From Isotricha intestinalis (lineage: Eukaryota; Ciliophora; Litostomatea; Vestibuliferida; Isotrichidae), in the NCBI GenBank assembly GCA_023807065.1, contig JAJJLU010003666.1, forward strand, positions 1 to 40,586: DNA of 40,586 nucleotides. Direction: 5' to 3'. The notes under the pieces were generated by a model. It saw nothing but the letters and a program-made list of their open reading frames with translations. It was not told where the DNA came from and ran no database searches. Every line of letters begins with the position of its first letter. The first letter of the stretch is position 1. The position numbers and the translations under genes were made by a program. Below, in pieces: positions 28,357 through 38,953 of the stretch.

Positions 28357-31026
28357 TTAAAATACATTACACATTTCACAATTGTGTTCATTTTCAATAG
28401 TTGTTTCCAAATTATTTTGTTTATCTCTATAAGGAATATTTAAGAGTTTACAAATTTTTCTTTTTTCTCTTTCAATAACTTTTAAAATTTTGTTTTTATC
28501 TTCATCATTATAAATATGTAAAAACTCATTTAATATTTCAAAATTAAAATCATATTTACTAAAAGCTTGAATAATAATAAAATCAACACTTTCAAATCCA
28601 TTATGAATAAAATGTTCTTTTAAATAAGCTAAATTTTTACTTTCCAAAAAGGAAATAATATCATTATAATTACTTTGAGTGTTTTTATTTCTAAAACAAC
28701 ATGCCTTATAATCATTATTTGAAATAATTAAATTTCCATTTGTAGTAGTATTATTACAAATACTAAAAAGATAATTCACTATTTTTTCATTAATTAATCC
28801 AGCATCGATATCTAATTTTAATAAAAATCTAAATATATGACCTGGCTTTTTAATACCTAAATCTTCAATATCTTTATATATAACATTCAATTCTCCTTTT
28901 TTAATTCCTTCTACACATTTTTCAATTTCAAAAATATTATTTTCAATCATTAAATTTAAATAACTTACTAAATCACATGAAATTAACCAATTTCTTAATT
29001 TTGATATTTGTTCATTTGAAGGAAAATTCTCATAATTGTTTTCATTTGTAGTATTAAAATTATTAAATTCATTATATTGATTGTTTTTAAAAGCATATTC
29101 AGATAAAAGAGATGATTTTTTATGATGTAAATTATATAAAGGAGTATTTGATGTAGTAAATGAAGTATTATTTAAATTTAGATTACTTCCATAAGAATTT
29201 AAATAACTTTGAGTATTATTTTTATTTGATAAAGTATTTGTCATTTCTTTATTTATTATTAATGGTTTACTTAATCTTTTTGAATTTGAATTATATTGAC
29301 TGGATTGTCTTGTTGTATTTAAAGAATAAAATTGGCTATTTTGAAAATTAGAATTATTTAATTTAGATTCTTTAAAAGAATGAGAATTTATATCACTTAC
29401 ACTTGAATTTGAATTTTGATGGAAATTTAATTTTGAATATGTATTTTTTTTCTTAATATAAGGAGTAGATACTTGATTATTTGTATTATTAGAATTATTT
29501 GAATTATAATTTTCTTTTTCTTCATTTTCTTCTACTTTTATATAATTTGGATTTTCAATTTCTTTATTTAAATTAGAAATAACATTCATTTTATGATATA
29601 AAATACGATTACATGTATTAAAATTGTTTAATTTATTATTTTGAAATGAAGCAAAACTTTTTTCATTAATATCATCTTTATCATCATTTTTAATTTGATT
29701 TAAATTTGGTAATTCACTTACAATATATGATTTACTTTTCTGATATAAAATATCATCATTTAAAATCTCATTTTGAGGTGAATAATTTTTATTATCATTT
29801 ATTTCTAAATTTTCTTCTTCTTCTTTTAAAAGATTTTTATTCTCAAAATTATTATTTTGTTCATTAAGATTATTTTTAAGATTTTCATTTGAAATATCAT
29901 TTGTATTTGTTATAACTTGATTTATCATTTCTAAAGGATTAATTTCTATTTTAATTTCTTTATTCATATTTTCTTCTTCATTAATATTTTCATTTTTTTG
30001 AGTTAAATTAATATTACTATTTTCTTCAATATTTTTAGATAAATCTTTTGGAGTTGATAAATTAAAATGTGAAGTATCATCATTAACATTTATTTTCATT
30101 ATAGTTTGAGTAATAATATTTTTTACTATTTTTTTATTCTTATTTGTTGAACTTGAATTATTATTAGATTCATCTTTAATAAAAACTAATTTACTTTTTG
30201 AAGTATTAAAATCTTCTTGTCCTTTAATTAATTCACTTGAACTAAATTTTTCAGAAAATTTAATTGTGTTATTATCATTTTTTTTTGGAGTTTCTTCTTT
30301 TTCAATTTGAATTTTAAAAGAATTTTTTTCATAATTATTAATAATATTTTCTTTATTTTCATTAATTAAATTATCATCATTACATTCATTTTTAATATCA
30401 TTATTTTCATTATTATTATATATTTTTTCAACCATTTTTTTATATTCATCTCCATTTTCAATAGCATAATCAAAAGGAGTTTTATCATATTTATCTTTAA
30501 TATCATAGATTTCTCCTTTATATTTAAAGAAAATTTCCACAATTTCTTTTTCACATTTCTGACTAATTGCAATATGAACAGGAGTTTGATTATATAATTT
30601 ATTTTGTAAATTAGGATTAGCACCATATCTTAATAAAGCAGAAATAAAATTAAAATTTAATTTTTGACTTGCTAAATGTAAGGGAGTATTACCATTTTTT
30701 TTAGAAATATTACAATCAGCATTATACTTAAGTAAAATAATTAAAGCATCATAATTTTCCATATCAACACTTTGATATAAAGGAGTTTCATTCATATTAT
30801 TTGGAATATTTGGATTTGCTCCTAATTTTAATAATTCTCCTAAAGCTTCTAAATTATTTGATAATACACATCTGTATATTGGAGTCCAACCATTTTCATT
30901 TTGGTTATTTATTTCATTTTTAAAAGAACAAAATAATCCTATTGGAGAATTTTCTGGAATTTTTTCTGAATCTAATTTATTTTGTAATATATTATCTAAA
31001 GAAACAGAATTTGATGTAGATGTCAT
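28357..31026 (-). CDS. Ankyrin-repeat protein with two SAM-type domains and a possible CaaX end
   Basis: 889 aa. Five or so ankyrin repeats fill about residues 40-200, with clear units such as GWTPIYRCVLSNNLEALGEL and NGNTPLHLASQKLNFNFISA. A long Asn/Ser-rich disordered region follows. A SAM domain lies at about 675-740 (LRNWLISCDLVSYLNLMIEN, DIEDLGIKKPGHIFRFLLKL), and a second SAM-like helical domain at about 785-860 (SFLESKNLAYLKEHF, NKILKVIEREKRKI). The protein ends in CEMCNVF; the last four, CNVF, fit a CaaX prenylation signal. It is probably a scaffold that binds partners through ankyrin repeats, oligomerises through SAM and may be held at membranes by a lipid. It converges on channel B, 238 bp away. 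Confidence 0.85.
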   Translation of the reverse strand: MTSTSNSVSLDNILQNKLDSEKIPENSPIGLFCSFKNEINNQNENGWTPIYRCVLSNNLEALGELLKLGANPNIPNNMNETPLYQSVDMENYDALIILLKYNADCNISKKNGNTPLHLASQKLNFNFISALLRYGANPNLQNKLYNQTPVHIAISQKCEKEIVEIFFKYKGEIYDIKDKYDKTPFDYAIENGDEYKKMVEKIYNNNENNDIKNECNDDNLINENKENIINNYEKNSFKIQIEKEETPKKNDNNTIKFSEKFSSSELIKGQEDFNTSKSKLVFIKDESNNNSSSTNKNKKIVKNIITQTIMKINVNDDTSHFNLSTPKDLSKNIEENSNINLTQKNENINEEENMNKEIKIEINPLEMINQVITNTNDISNENLKNNLNEQNNNFENKNLLKEEEENLEINDNKNYSPQNEILNDDILYQKSKSYIVSELPNLNQIKNDDKDDINEKSFASFQNNKLNNFNTCNRILYHKMNVISNLNKEIENPNYIKVEENEEKENYNSNNSNNTNNQVSTPYIKKKNTYSKLNFHQNSNSSVSDINSHSFKESKLNNSNFQNSQFYSLNTTRQSSQYNSNSKRLSKPLIINKEMTNTLSNKNNTQSYLNSYGSNLNLNNTSFTTSNTPLYNLHHKKSSLLSEYAFKNNQYNEFNNFNTTNENNYENFPSNEQISKLRNWLISCDLVSYLNLMIENNIFEIEKCVEGIKKGELNVIYKDIEDLGIKKPGHIFRFLLKLDIDAGLINEKIVNYLFSICNNTTTNGNLIISNNDYKACCFRNKNTQSNYNDIISFLESKNLAYLKEHFIHNGFESVDFIIIQAFSKYDFNFEILNEFLHIYNDEDKNKILKVIEREKRKICKLLNIPYRDKQNNLETTIENEHNCEMCNVF

Positions 31027-31190
31027 TATTTAATTTGTTTTTGTTTGTAATTTTTAGTTTTTGCTATACTAATATAGAATCAATTATTTTTTTAAGTTTA
31101 AGAATAAAAATTATTTTTTAAAATCAAAATATAATTAAATGAAAATATTTCAGATAAAAAATTAATGTTAAAAAAGGAGGCAAATATTTT

Positions 31191-32127
31191 TTAAAGAGGG
31201 AAAGAATGGTTAATATCTTCACTAAATGTAAAATAACATATAAAACTTTTTGAAATTCTAATAGAAGAAATTCCAATGTATTTTATGTTAGGATTAAATA
31301 TTTCTTTACGTTTTTGACCTTTCCCACCATTATCATCAACTATCATTAAGATAAAACAAGTTTCAGGATCATTAATTAAATCTTTCCAATGATTTTTAAG
31401 AGGTATTTTTTTAGAAATTTCTTCTACCTGTTTTTTTAGATAATTTTTATTTTTAATATCCTCCTCATTATCTGGAAGAGGGATGCAAATTTGAGGACAA
31501 AATATTAATTCATTCATTGGTTGTGTTTCCTTTAAATATTCTATTGCTTCATTAAAAACTGGAAGTCCTTCTTTTAAAGCAACTTTTACTTTAGATTTGT
31601 ATATTAATCTTCCATGTTTATCTTCCATTACATTTTTCTTTGCTTCTTCAATTTTTGGAATAAAAGATTGTGGATTTTTTCTAATTTCATTTATATTCTT
31701 AAATATATATTTTGAAAATTCATCTTCTGGTTCTAAATTATTTACATTGTTTAAATTTAGTTGATTATTATATTCTTCATTTTTGTTTACTTCTTTTACT
31801 TTATTGCCTTCCTCTTCATTATAAAATAAATTAAAGTTTTCATCTAAGATATTATCATTTCCTCTTGTTGTTTCGTCATTTCTATAAATTTTTTTATCAT
31901 TACTAAAAGTATTAAATAATGTGTTACTAGTATAATTGTAATCATTATTGTTATTATTAGTGTTAAAAAGATTATTATCACCATTATTGTTATTATTAGT
32001 GTTAAAAAGATTATTATCATCCTTATTTTTATTATTACTGTTAAAAAGATGAATATCATCATTATTATTATTATTATTATTATTATTAATATTACTGTTA
32101 AAAAGATGAACATCATCATTATTATTA

Positions 32128-32198
<71 letters not shown>

Positions 32199-32834
32199 TA
32201 AAGTTTTATTTATTTCATTATTAATTGGAGAAGTTTCTGGTTTAATTTTTGGTAAAATTATATCTCCTAAATTTTGATAATATTTTAATGAATTTTGGTC
32301 TATTATATTATTATTATTTTCTATTTTTTGCCTTGCTTCAGAACTCTGACTTCTTATTTTTTGGATATTATTTTTTGGTATTTTGACTAATTTCTTTTTT
32401 TTTTGATTTTGTTCATAATCATATAATCTACTTTGAATTTTAATATAATTTTTATTTGAATCTTTTTTATTTAATAATAAATTTAAAGCTTCATTTTCTT
32501 TTTTTAATCTTTCTTCTTTCATTTTTATTTCTTTTTCTTTTAATAATTCTTTATTTTTTGTTATATAATTTATACTTTGTTTTGTAATTAAATCATTTGG
32601 TAAAATATTATAATTTGGGGAATAAGATCTTAAATTATTTATTTTTTTATTTTTTGAATTTTCATTTTTTAATTTTGGAATTTCTATATAATTATGTATT
32701 GAATTATTCATTGGAATTGGAGAAAGTTCTCTGCTTGATTTATTACTTTTATTTAATGATATATTATTATTTTCATTTTGTTTTTGAAATTGATATATAT
32801 ATAAATTTGAAATCATGTTTCTTAAGTTTTCCAT
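31191..32834 (-). CDS. CAP/SCP-domain protein with long poly-Asn region, intracellular type
   Basis: 547 aa. The last ~180 residues (about 365-545) resemble the CAP (SCP/TAPS) fold as found in protists: NEIRKNPQSFIPKIEEAK at the start of the domain, a KNHWKDLINDPETCFILMIVDD stretch split by a loop, then IFNPNIKYIGISSIRISK and ICYFTFSED at the end, matching the iGi...v..F core strands. There is no signal peptide, so unlike most CAP proteins it is predicted to stay in the cytosol. The N-terminal part is Lys-rich with a coiled segment at about 95-120. The middle holds a run of roughly 20 Asn and repeats of the form DDIHLFNSN / DNNLFNTNN. CAP domains often bind lipids, but no function can be assigned here. 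Confidence 0.72.
31945..32199 (-). repeat. ATT/AAT microsatellite and Asn-rich minisatellite
   Basis: From about 32130 to 32199 the plus strand is an almost pure ATT tract of some 23 units, coding for Asn on the minus strand. Next to it, 31945-32129, are four imperfect copies of a unit coding for DD(I/V)HLFNSN or DNNLFNTNN followed by Asn runs. Both keep the reading frame of the CAP-domain gene. Copy number is likely polymorphic. Confidence 0.9.
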
Positions 32835-33236
32835 TTTTTTTATGAAAAATTATAATTTATTTTTTTTGAAACGTATGTATTTAGAAATGACTGGTTTAAT
32901 TATTTAATTATTTTATTTTTAAAAATTATATTATTTAAAATTATATTATTCATATTGTATTTTTTTATGGAAATATAAAAATGATTTTATAATTTAAAGG
33001 AAATTCAAAAACAATCAAAGAAAAAATTATATATTTTTTATATAAATAAATTAGATTTCTAATACCAGAAAAAAAATAATGAAGAATTTGAGAATGAATT
33101 AACAACATAATATAATAAAAAAATAGAAAGATATATTTTTTATGAAAAAAATATGAAAAAGAATGATTTTTAGATATTTACATTATAAATAAATTTTAAA
33201 TGCAAATAAATTTTGTTATAGTTTTAATTTAATTTT
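32835..33236. other. Intergenic spacer, nothing seen
   Basis: About 400 bp upstream of the CAP-domain gene and downstream of the SNARE gene, both on the minus strand. Only A/T-rich DNA with frequent stops; no recognisable element. Confidence 0.6.
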
Positions 33237-33878
33237 TTATTTTAAATAAGATATTACTTTTAATGTTATTAAAAGTAATATTATTATAAATAATAACATA
33301 TTTATTATCATCATCCATATTTTTTTACATAATGATGAACATCTTATACTATTTAATATTTTATTTCCTTCTTTTACATTTTGAATATTATTATCCATTT
33401 TTTCAGATGATATTTTTAATTGATTACCTTGTTGATTTAATCCAATTGAAGTTTCTTTTAAATTTTCATTTATTTGTCTTAAATTTCTTAATGTTCCATA
33501 TAATAAAGATTCATTATAATTTGTTAAATAATTCATATCTATTGGTTGCTCATCGTGATTTATTAATGTTTGCATTTCTTCATCTCTATTATTTTCTACT
33601 TTATTTAATAAATTGAAATGGTATTTATTTGTTATATTTGAAATTTGTTTTTTTTTATTTTCTAATATTTTATATTTTTTTTCTAAATCTTTTAGTGGAT
33701 AATTATTTGAATTTTCATACATCTTAATTAAAATTAAAGAAGCACTTGAAAGTAAATTATTCGTTTCTTTTAATAAATTATTATCTTCTTTATTTATGTT
33801 TAAATAATTTATATTTGAATCTATTCTTACTATTAATTCATTAAAATCTTGAGAAAGTTTATTAGATAATTGAAACAT
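33237..33878 (-). CDS. Qb-type SNARE, Vti1/Gos1-like
   Basis: 213 aa with a C-terminal tail anchor. A helical N-terminal part (about 1-105) precedes a SNARE motif at about 125-180 with heptad hydrophobics and a central Gln in GLNQQGNQLKISSEKMDNNI. This is followed by a short Cys/Lys-containing linker (RCSSLCKKIW) and one membrane helix at about 187-210 (MMIINMLLFIIILLLITLKV). The pattern LLYGTLRNLRQINENLKETS before the motif is like that of Vti1/Gos1/membrin proteins (Qb). Such SNAREs drive fusion at the Golgi, trans-Golgi and endosomes. The two cysteines before the membrane helix could be acylated. It is divergent from the WDR11-like gene, 101 bp apart; the two products may act in the same trafficking step. 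Confidence 0.8.
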   Translation of the reverse strand: MFQLSNKLSQDFNELIVRIDSNINYLNINKEDNNLLKETNNLLSSASLILIKMYENSNNYPLKDLEKKYKILENKKKQISNITNKYHFNLLNKVENNRDEEMQTLINHDEQPIDMNYLTNYNESLLYGTLRNLRQINENLKETSIGLNQQGNQLKISSEKMDNNIQNVKEGNKILNSIRCSSLCKKIWMMIINMLLFIIILLLITLKVISYLK

Positions 33879-33979
33879 TATTGAAATAGTTTTTTAATTT
33901 ATTAATAATTAAATAAATAAAATAAAATATGAATTTAAAATAAAAGAGTTTTTAATTATTATCTTAATTTTTATTTAAA

Positions 33980-36634
33980 ATGTTTAAGAAAAAAAACAAA
34001 TCAAAAATAAAAACAAATAATAATTCTCTTAAAACTTTATATCAACATTTAAAAGGAATACCTCCTTCTCCAAATTGGGGAAATAACTATTCATCTATTA
34101 TTTTTAAAGATAAATATTTAATATATATTTCAAATAGTTTTATAATAGTTATTGATTTAGAAAATAAAGTATTTTCTCAAATTTTATCATCTAATAGTAT
34201 TGAAAATAATGATAGATTAAATGTTATTTGTTCTATAAATGAACAAATTTTCATAATAACAAATTTAGGAAAGCTTATTATATATCAAATTATAAATAAT
34301 AAATTTGTTGAAGATTTAGATTGTGAAAATAAATTTAATATAAATTTTAATCTTAATGTTAAATGTTTTGACTATATTGAGAATAATAATATAATATACA
34401 CTTCAAATAATTCAAATTTTGAAATTTATAATTTATTAAATGATTCTATAAAAAAATTAATTTCTATTCCTTTTAAAGATGATAATTCAATTATGATTAT
34501 TAAACATTTAATTCATAATAATAAAATTTATATTACTTTAGGGTTAAAGAATGGTTCAATTGAAATTTTTTTAATAGAAAATTCTGAATCTTTTCAAAGT
34601 ATTTTAAAAATAGAAAGTAAAAAAAATATGATTTTTTCTTTAGATTATTTAAATGAAATATTATTTAGTATTGATAAAAATGGTACTTTAAAAGCATATA
34701 AAATTGATTTTGAAAATAAACAATTTGAAATATTATTTATTGAAAAAGATAAATATAATGATAAATCAATAAATGAAAGATATCTTTATTTTTCAATTTT
34801 TTGCATTTCGAATAATAAGATTATTATTTCCTCAAATCAAGGAAGAATATTTATATATAATTATGAAACAAAAGAAAATAAAGAAATTAGTGAAAATCCT
34901 CATAAATCCTCAATTTTTTCAATAAAATTAATTCAAAAATTAAATCAAATTTGTTTTATTTCTTCAGATGATTTAATCAGTTTTTTTTCAAATGATTCTT
35001 TTAATTTTTTGTATCATATAAATACAATTTCAAAAAAAATTAAATTTATATCAGTTAATGAAAATATTATATATTTCCTTATACAAAATCATCAAGAAAA
35101 TGTTTATATTTATAAATATAATTATACTAAGGAGTTGAACACTTTAAATACAATAAAAAGAGAAATAGAAGAAAAAAATGAAATAAAAGAATTTAAAGTT
35201 TATAAAAATCAAATTTTATATTTAAGAACATGTTTAAATAAAATATATGTGTATGATTTTGATAATGATAAAATAACATTCGATAATTTTTTATCTGATA
35301 ATGAAATGAAAATTTTATATACTTCCTTTTTTAAAGATAATATATATTTTATTGATGAATTTGGTAGTTTAATAAAATTTAATCTAAATGAACAAAAAAC
35401 TATAAAATATAATATTATTAATGATGAAATAACAATTATATATAAGTCAAAAATTATACCTTTGGAATTTATTGAAAATGATATAAATATTATTATTTTA
35501 TATACAGAAAATTACATCTATATATTTTTGGTAAGTAAATTTTATTCAAAAAATATTTTAAAAATATCTTTTAAATTTATCCCTACTTTGACTTTAAAAG
35601 ATGAAGAATTAATACATAATATTATAGATATATTTATAAAAGAAGATAAGCAATTAAAAATATTTTCTTTGAATTTTTCAGATTTAATAATTAATTCACC
35701 AACAAATTATAATGAATATCTTAATTATAAAGAATATTTAGATAAATATCAACCTAAAATTCTAGAAGAAAATTTTAGCAATTTTTTTCCAAAAAATATT
35801 ATTAATTTTAAATTAGGAAATAATAATAAATTTTTATCTTGTCAATCTGATGGAGTAATAAATTATTATACTTATAATAATGAAAGGAATGAAATAAATT
35901 TATTATATAGAATAAGAACATCATTTTTGATAACAAATAATATTTTATTTATTGATGATAATTTATTTATGGTTTTTTCAAATGAATTATGCTTAAAGAT
36001 ATTTTCTCCTAATGATTGTATAATACTGAGTGTAAAAATTTTATCCGACAAAAAAAATGGAATAATTGAAAAGGAATTAATAATAAATAAAAGTTTCATT
36101 AAATTAACTTCTTCAATTTTATTTCAACAATCACTTCAAAATTCCAAAAAATTTTCTGATTCTTATAAATTAGAAAATAATTTAAAAGATGATGAAGAAA
36201 CTTATATTTTTTCATATTATAATAATGGAATATTAAATCTTGATTCTTCTTTAAAAATTATTGAAAAAGAAAAAATTAATTTAACAAATCAAAATGATAA
36301 TAATAATTATTTATTATATCTTTATCAATATTTAATGAATTTAATTTTAATAAAAAAAAATGAAAAAGAAAAAAAAATTAATATTAAAAATATTGAATTA
36401 ATTTATGAAAAAAATAATATGAGTAATGAAAAAATAATAAATATATTATTACAAAACGGAAATTTTATTGAATGTTTATTATATATAAAAATAAATAATT
36501 TGGGTATTGATTCTTTTTTAATGGTATTAGAAAAAATAAAATATTTTTTATATTTAAAGCAAAGTATGTTTCAAGTAATTAAAATTCAAAAAATAATTGA
36601 ATCTCATAAAATATTTTATAATATATCTAAATAA
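33980..36634 (+). CDS. Beta-propeller protein, possibly WDR11-like
   Basis: 884 aa. The whole protein is a string of beta-rich blades of about 40 residues, typical of a double WD40-type propeller (for example LGLKNGSIEIFLIEN, NQGRIFIYNYETKENKE, KFLSCQSDGVINYYTYNNE), with a short helical C-terminal end (LLQNGNFIECLLYIKINNLG). The N-terminal SPNWGNNYSSIIFKDKYLI followed by SFIIVIDLENKVFSQIL resembles the first blade of WDR11 (DWG...HSLVVVID). WDR11 works at the trans-Golgi in capture of AP-1 vesicles. The protein is shorter than animal WDR11 (about 1220 aa) and few WD dipeptides remain, so the family call is moderate; another WD40 trafficking or ciliary protein is possible. Confidence 0.6.
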   Translation: MFKKKNKSKIKTNNNSLKTLYQHLKGIPPSPNWGNNYSSIIFKDKYLIYISNSFIIVIDLENKVFSQILSSNSIENNDRLNVICSINEQIFIITNLGKLIIYQIINNKFVEDLDCENKFNINFNLNVKCFDYIENNNIIYTSNNSNFEIYNLLNDSIKKLISIPFKDDNSIMIIKHLIHNNKIYITLGLKNGSIEIFLIENSESFQSILKIESKKNMIFSLDYLNEILFSIDKNGTLKAYKIDFENKQFEILFIEKDKYNDKSINERYLYFSIFCISNNKIIISSNQGRIFIYNYETKENKEISENPHKSSIFSIKLIQKLNQICFISSDDLISFFSNDSFNFLYHINTISKKIKFISVNENIIYFLIQNHQENVYIYKYNYTKELNTLNTIKREIEEKNEIKEFKVYKNQILYLRTCLNKIYVYDFDNDKITFDNFLSDNEMKILYTSFFKDNIYFIDEFGSLIKFNLNEQKTIKYNIINDEITIIYKSKIIPLEFIENDINIIILYTENYIYIFLVSKFYSKNILKISFKFIPTLTLKDEELIHNIIDIFIKEDKQLKIFSLNFSDLIINSPTNYNEYLNYKEYLDKYQPKILEENFSNFFPKNIINFKLGNNNKFLSCQSDGVINYYTYNNERNEINLLYRIRTSFLITNNILFIDDNLFMVFSNELCLKIFSPNDCIILSVKILSDKKNGIIEKELIINKSFIKLTSSILFQQSLQNSKKFSDSYKLENNLKDDEETYIFSYYNNGILNLDSSLKIIEKEKINLTNQNDNNNYLLYLYQYLMNLILIKKNEKEKKINIKNIELIYEKNNMSNEKIINILLQNGNFIECLLYIKINNLGIDSFLMVLEKIKYFLYLKQSMFQVIKIQKIIESHKIFYNISK

Positions 36635-36843
36635 AAAAAATTTAATATAATTATAAAGTTTAATAGAGATTTTAAATATATATATTAATTTAAATATTAC
36701 TTTCTTATATTATTACTATAATTATAAAAGACTAACATTTTTAAATAAATTTTAATTGAGACAAATAAACAAATTTACCTAATAATACAAGATATTTTTA
36801 AAAAATATTTTTCCAACAAATTCATAAAAAATAAATTTGAATT

Positions 36844-37137
36844 TTATGGAAAATTAATAGAATCAGATTTAGATACAGGAGCTGAAGAATTAAAAGCAGA
36901 ACTAATATTTAATAATTCTTCATATATACAATTAGAATTAAAATCATCTAAATAATCCAAAGGTTCTAAAGCTTTATTTTTTTCTTCTAAAATCTTAACA
37001 AAATTATTTTCATTTGAATTCAAATCAAAATTTAAATTATCTAAAACAGTATTAAATCTCACAAAAGAAATATTATTTATAAAACTTTCATTAATATTAA
37101 AATTAAATTTATTATGAGGAACAATATCTGTATTCAT
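36844..37137 (-). CDS. Small protein of unknown function
   Basis: 97 aa from the ATG whose complement is at 37135-37137. A longer frame to 37191 adds 18 hydrophobic residues coded by A/T-rich DNA and is less convincing, although it would look like a signal anchor. The body is acidic and non-repetitive (VRFNTVLDNLNFDLN, EEKNKALEPLDYLDDFNSNC, ELLNISSAFNSSAPVSKS), unlike translated intergenic DNA here. I do not recognise the family. The start is 113 bp from the divergent coiled-coil gene. Confidence 0.5.
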   Translation of the reverse strand: MNTDIVPHNKFNFNINESFINNISFVRFNTVLDNLNFDLNSNENNFVKILEEKNKALEPLDYLDDFNSNCIYEELLNISSAFNSSAPVSKSDSINFP

Positions 37138-37250
37138 GATATTAAATAATTTAAAAAAAAAAAATAAATTTAATAAATACAAATAAAACATTAATTGAAT
37201 ATAAAAAAAATAAAAAAATAAAAATTATAAGTTATAATAATAAAAATAAA

Positions 37251-38513
37251 ATGTCAGAAGAAGAATATCCTGAAGATGAGCAATCAATGATTGAAGTAAC
37301 AGATATTGGAGTAAATACTGATGAACTTTCACCAGAAGAACTTCAAAAATTAGTAGAAAATAATAAAGAATTAAAAGAAAATGATGTTACAAATATTAGT
37401 CATGAAATAAAAGAAAGAAAAAGTAGTAATAATGATGAAGATAATAAAGAAGATTTAATTAATGATTTAATTAAAAAAGAAAAATATTTTAAATTATTAA
37501 GTAATTATAATAGTGAATTAAGAAATCAAATTGAAATTTCTAATCAAAAATATAAAGAAGTTTTAGAAAAAATAGAAGAAAAAAAAAACGAAGATACAGA
37601 GGGGAAATTAACTAATCAAATTAGAGAAATGGAAAAAGAAATAACTGCCAATAATACTGAAACAGAAAGATATAAAAGAATGATTGATAAATTAAAAAAT
37701 AAAATAGAATTTAAAACAAATTTAGAAAGAGCATTTAATTTACAAAATCTTTTGAAACAAGAAACTAATAAAAATAATGAATTAAAAAAACAATATGAAG
37801 AATTATTAAAATTAAATGAAAGTCAAATTAAATTTATTTCAGATTATGATAAAGAAAATCAAATAACAGAAAAAATTGAAACTTTAAAGAAAGAAATAAA
37901 ACAAAGTAAAAGTAATATAAAAGATTATCAAGATAAGTTTAGTAAACAAGATAGATTTATTAGAATTATTCATGAAAAAATTTTAACTTTAGAAATGATG
38001 ATAAAAAAATTAAGAGAACCAAAAGAAACAACAAAAGAAGTTGCTAAATCATTTACAAAAGAAGAATTAAAAGATACTCTTCAATTAATTATGACATTAA
38101 AAGAACAAATTAAAGATTGTAGAAACCAATTAAATTCTATTACAAAAACAAATGATGATAAAATGCATAAATTATTATATCAAAATAAACAAATTGAAAT
38201 TGATTATAAACAAGCTGAAAAAGATAATAAAGCTTTAGTTTTTAAAAAAAATGAATTAAAAAGAAAAATTAAAAATTTAAATATGATTAATAATGCAAGA
38301 AAAGGTAAAAAATTCTTTTTAAAAGAACAACTAAAAAATGATAATTTACTTGATAAAACCAAAAATGGAGAAAAAAATATTAATTCTTCTGAACAAGAAA
38401 ATATAAATAGTGTGGAAAATACTGAAAATAAAGATAAATTAAATGAAAATAATAATGAAAAAAATCAAGAAAATAAAGAAATAAATGAAATAGAAAAAAA
38501 GGAAGAAGAATAA
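37251..38513 (+). CDS. Coiled-coil protein, probably cytoskeletal or ciliary
   Basis: 420 aa. After an acidic N-terminus (SEEEYPEDEQSMIEVTDIGV), residues about 75-345 form an almost continuous coiled coil, for instance LERAFNLQNLLKQETNKNNE, EKILTLEMMIKKLREPKE and LQLIMTLKEQIKDCRNQLNS, with breaks near 200 and 260. The C-terminal 60 residues are Asn/Glu/Lys-rich and disordered. The EKILTLEMMIKKL part faintly recalls lebercilin-type ciliary proteins, but coiled coils match each other easily and I do not assign a family. There is no membrane span. Confidence 0.72.
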   Translation: MSEEEYPEDEQSMIEVTDIGVNTDELSPEELQKLVENNKELKENDVTNISHEIKERKSSNNDEDNKEDLINDLIKKEKYFKLLSNYNSELRNQIEISNQKYKEVLEKIEEKKNEDTEGKLTNQIREMEKEITANNTETERYKRMIDKLKNKIEFKTNLERAFNLQNLLKQETNKNNELKKQYEELLKLNESQIKFISDYDKENQITEKIETLKKEIKQSKSNIKDYQDKFSKQDRFIRIIHEKILTLEMMIKKLREPKETTKEVAKSFTKEELKDTLQLIMTLKEQIKDCRNQLNSITKTNDDKMHKLLYQNKQIEIDYKQAEKDNKALVFKKNELKRKIKNLNMINNARKGKKFFLKEQLKNDNLLDKTKNGEKNINSSEQENINSVENTENKDKLNENNNEKNQENKEINEIEKKEEE

Positions 38514-38953
38514 TTTTAATAAAAATATAAATATATTAATTTTAAATTTATTAAAATAAAGAATCTTAATTTGAAAATAATAAAAATAAATTAATGTTTA
38601 ATATAAGATAAATAAAAATTATAAATAGAGAAATGAATAATAAATATTTTTCTCAAATAATAATATAATATATTTTATAAATTGATAAATTATAAATTAT
38701 TGTCTATTAAATCTATTTATGTTAAAAAAAAAATCAAAGAATTATATTAATTTTTGTTTTATACTTTTATATCAGATTTATGGATTCTCATTGTTCATTT
38801 TTATATCATTAATTCTCTGTCTTATTTTTTTATCATTATTTTTTTCTATAATTATATTTTTATATGAATATATTTTCTATATATTAAATATTAAATAATT
38901 TTCATAAATATAGGGAATCCTACATTATATTCTATAGGAATATCCCTTTTTGA
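38514..38953. other. AT-rich spacer at the edge of the different-code region
   Basis: About 440 bp between the coiled-coil gene and the first OTU-like remnant. On the minus strand at about 38780-38945 a frame is open if UAA/UAG mean Gln and ends in UGA, but I recognise no motif in it. If a foreign element begins in this window, its left edge should lie here; I see no clear terminal repeat or target duplication. Confidence 0.4.

Noticed and set aside
31844..32131. Minus-strand 95-codon Ile/Met-rich frame
   Set aside because: Alternate frame of the AAT-repeat part of the CAP-domain gene.
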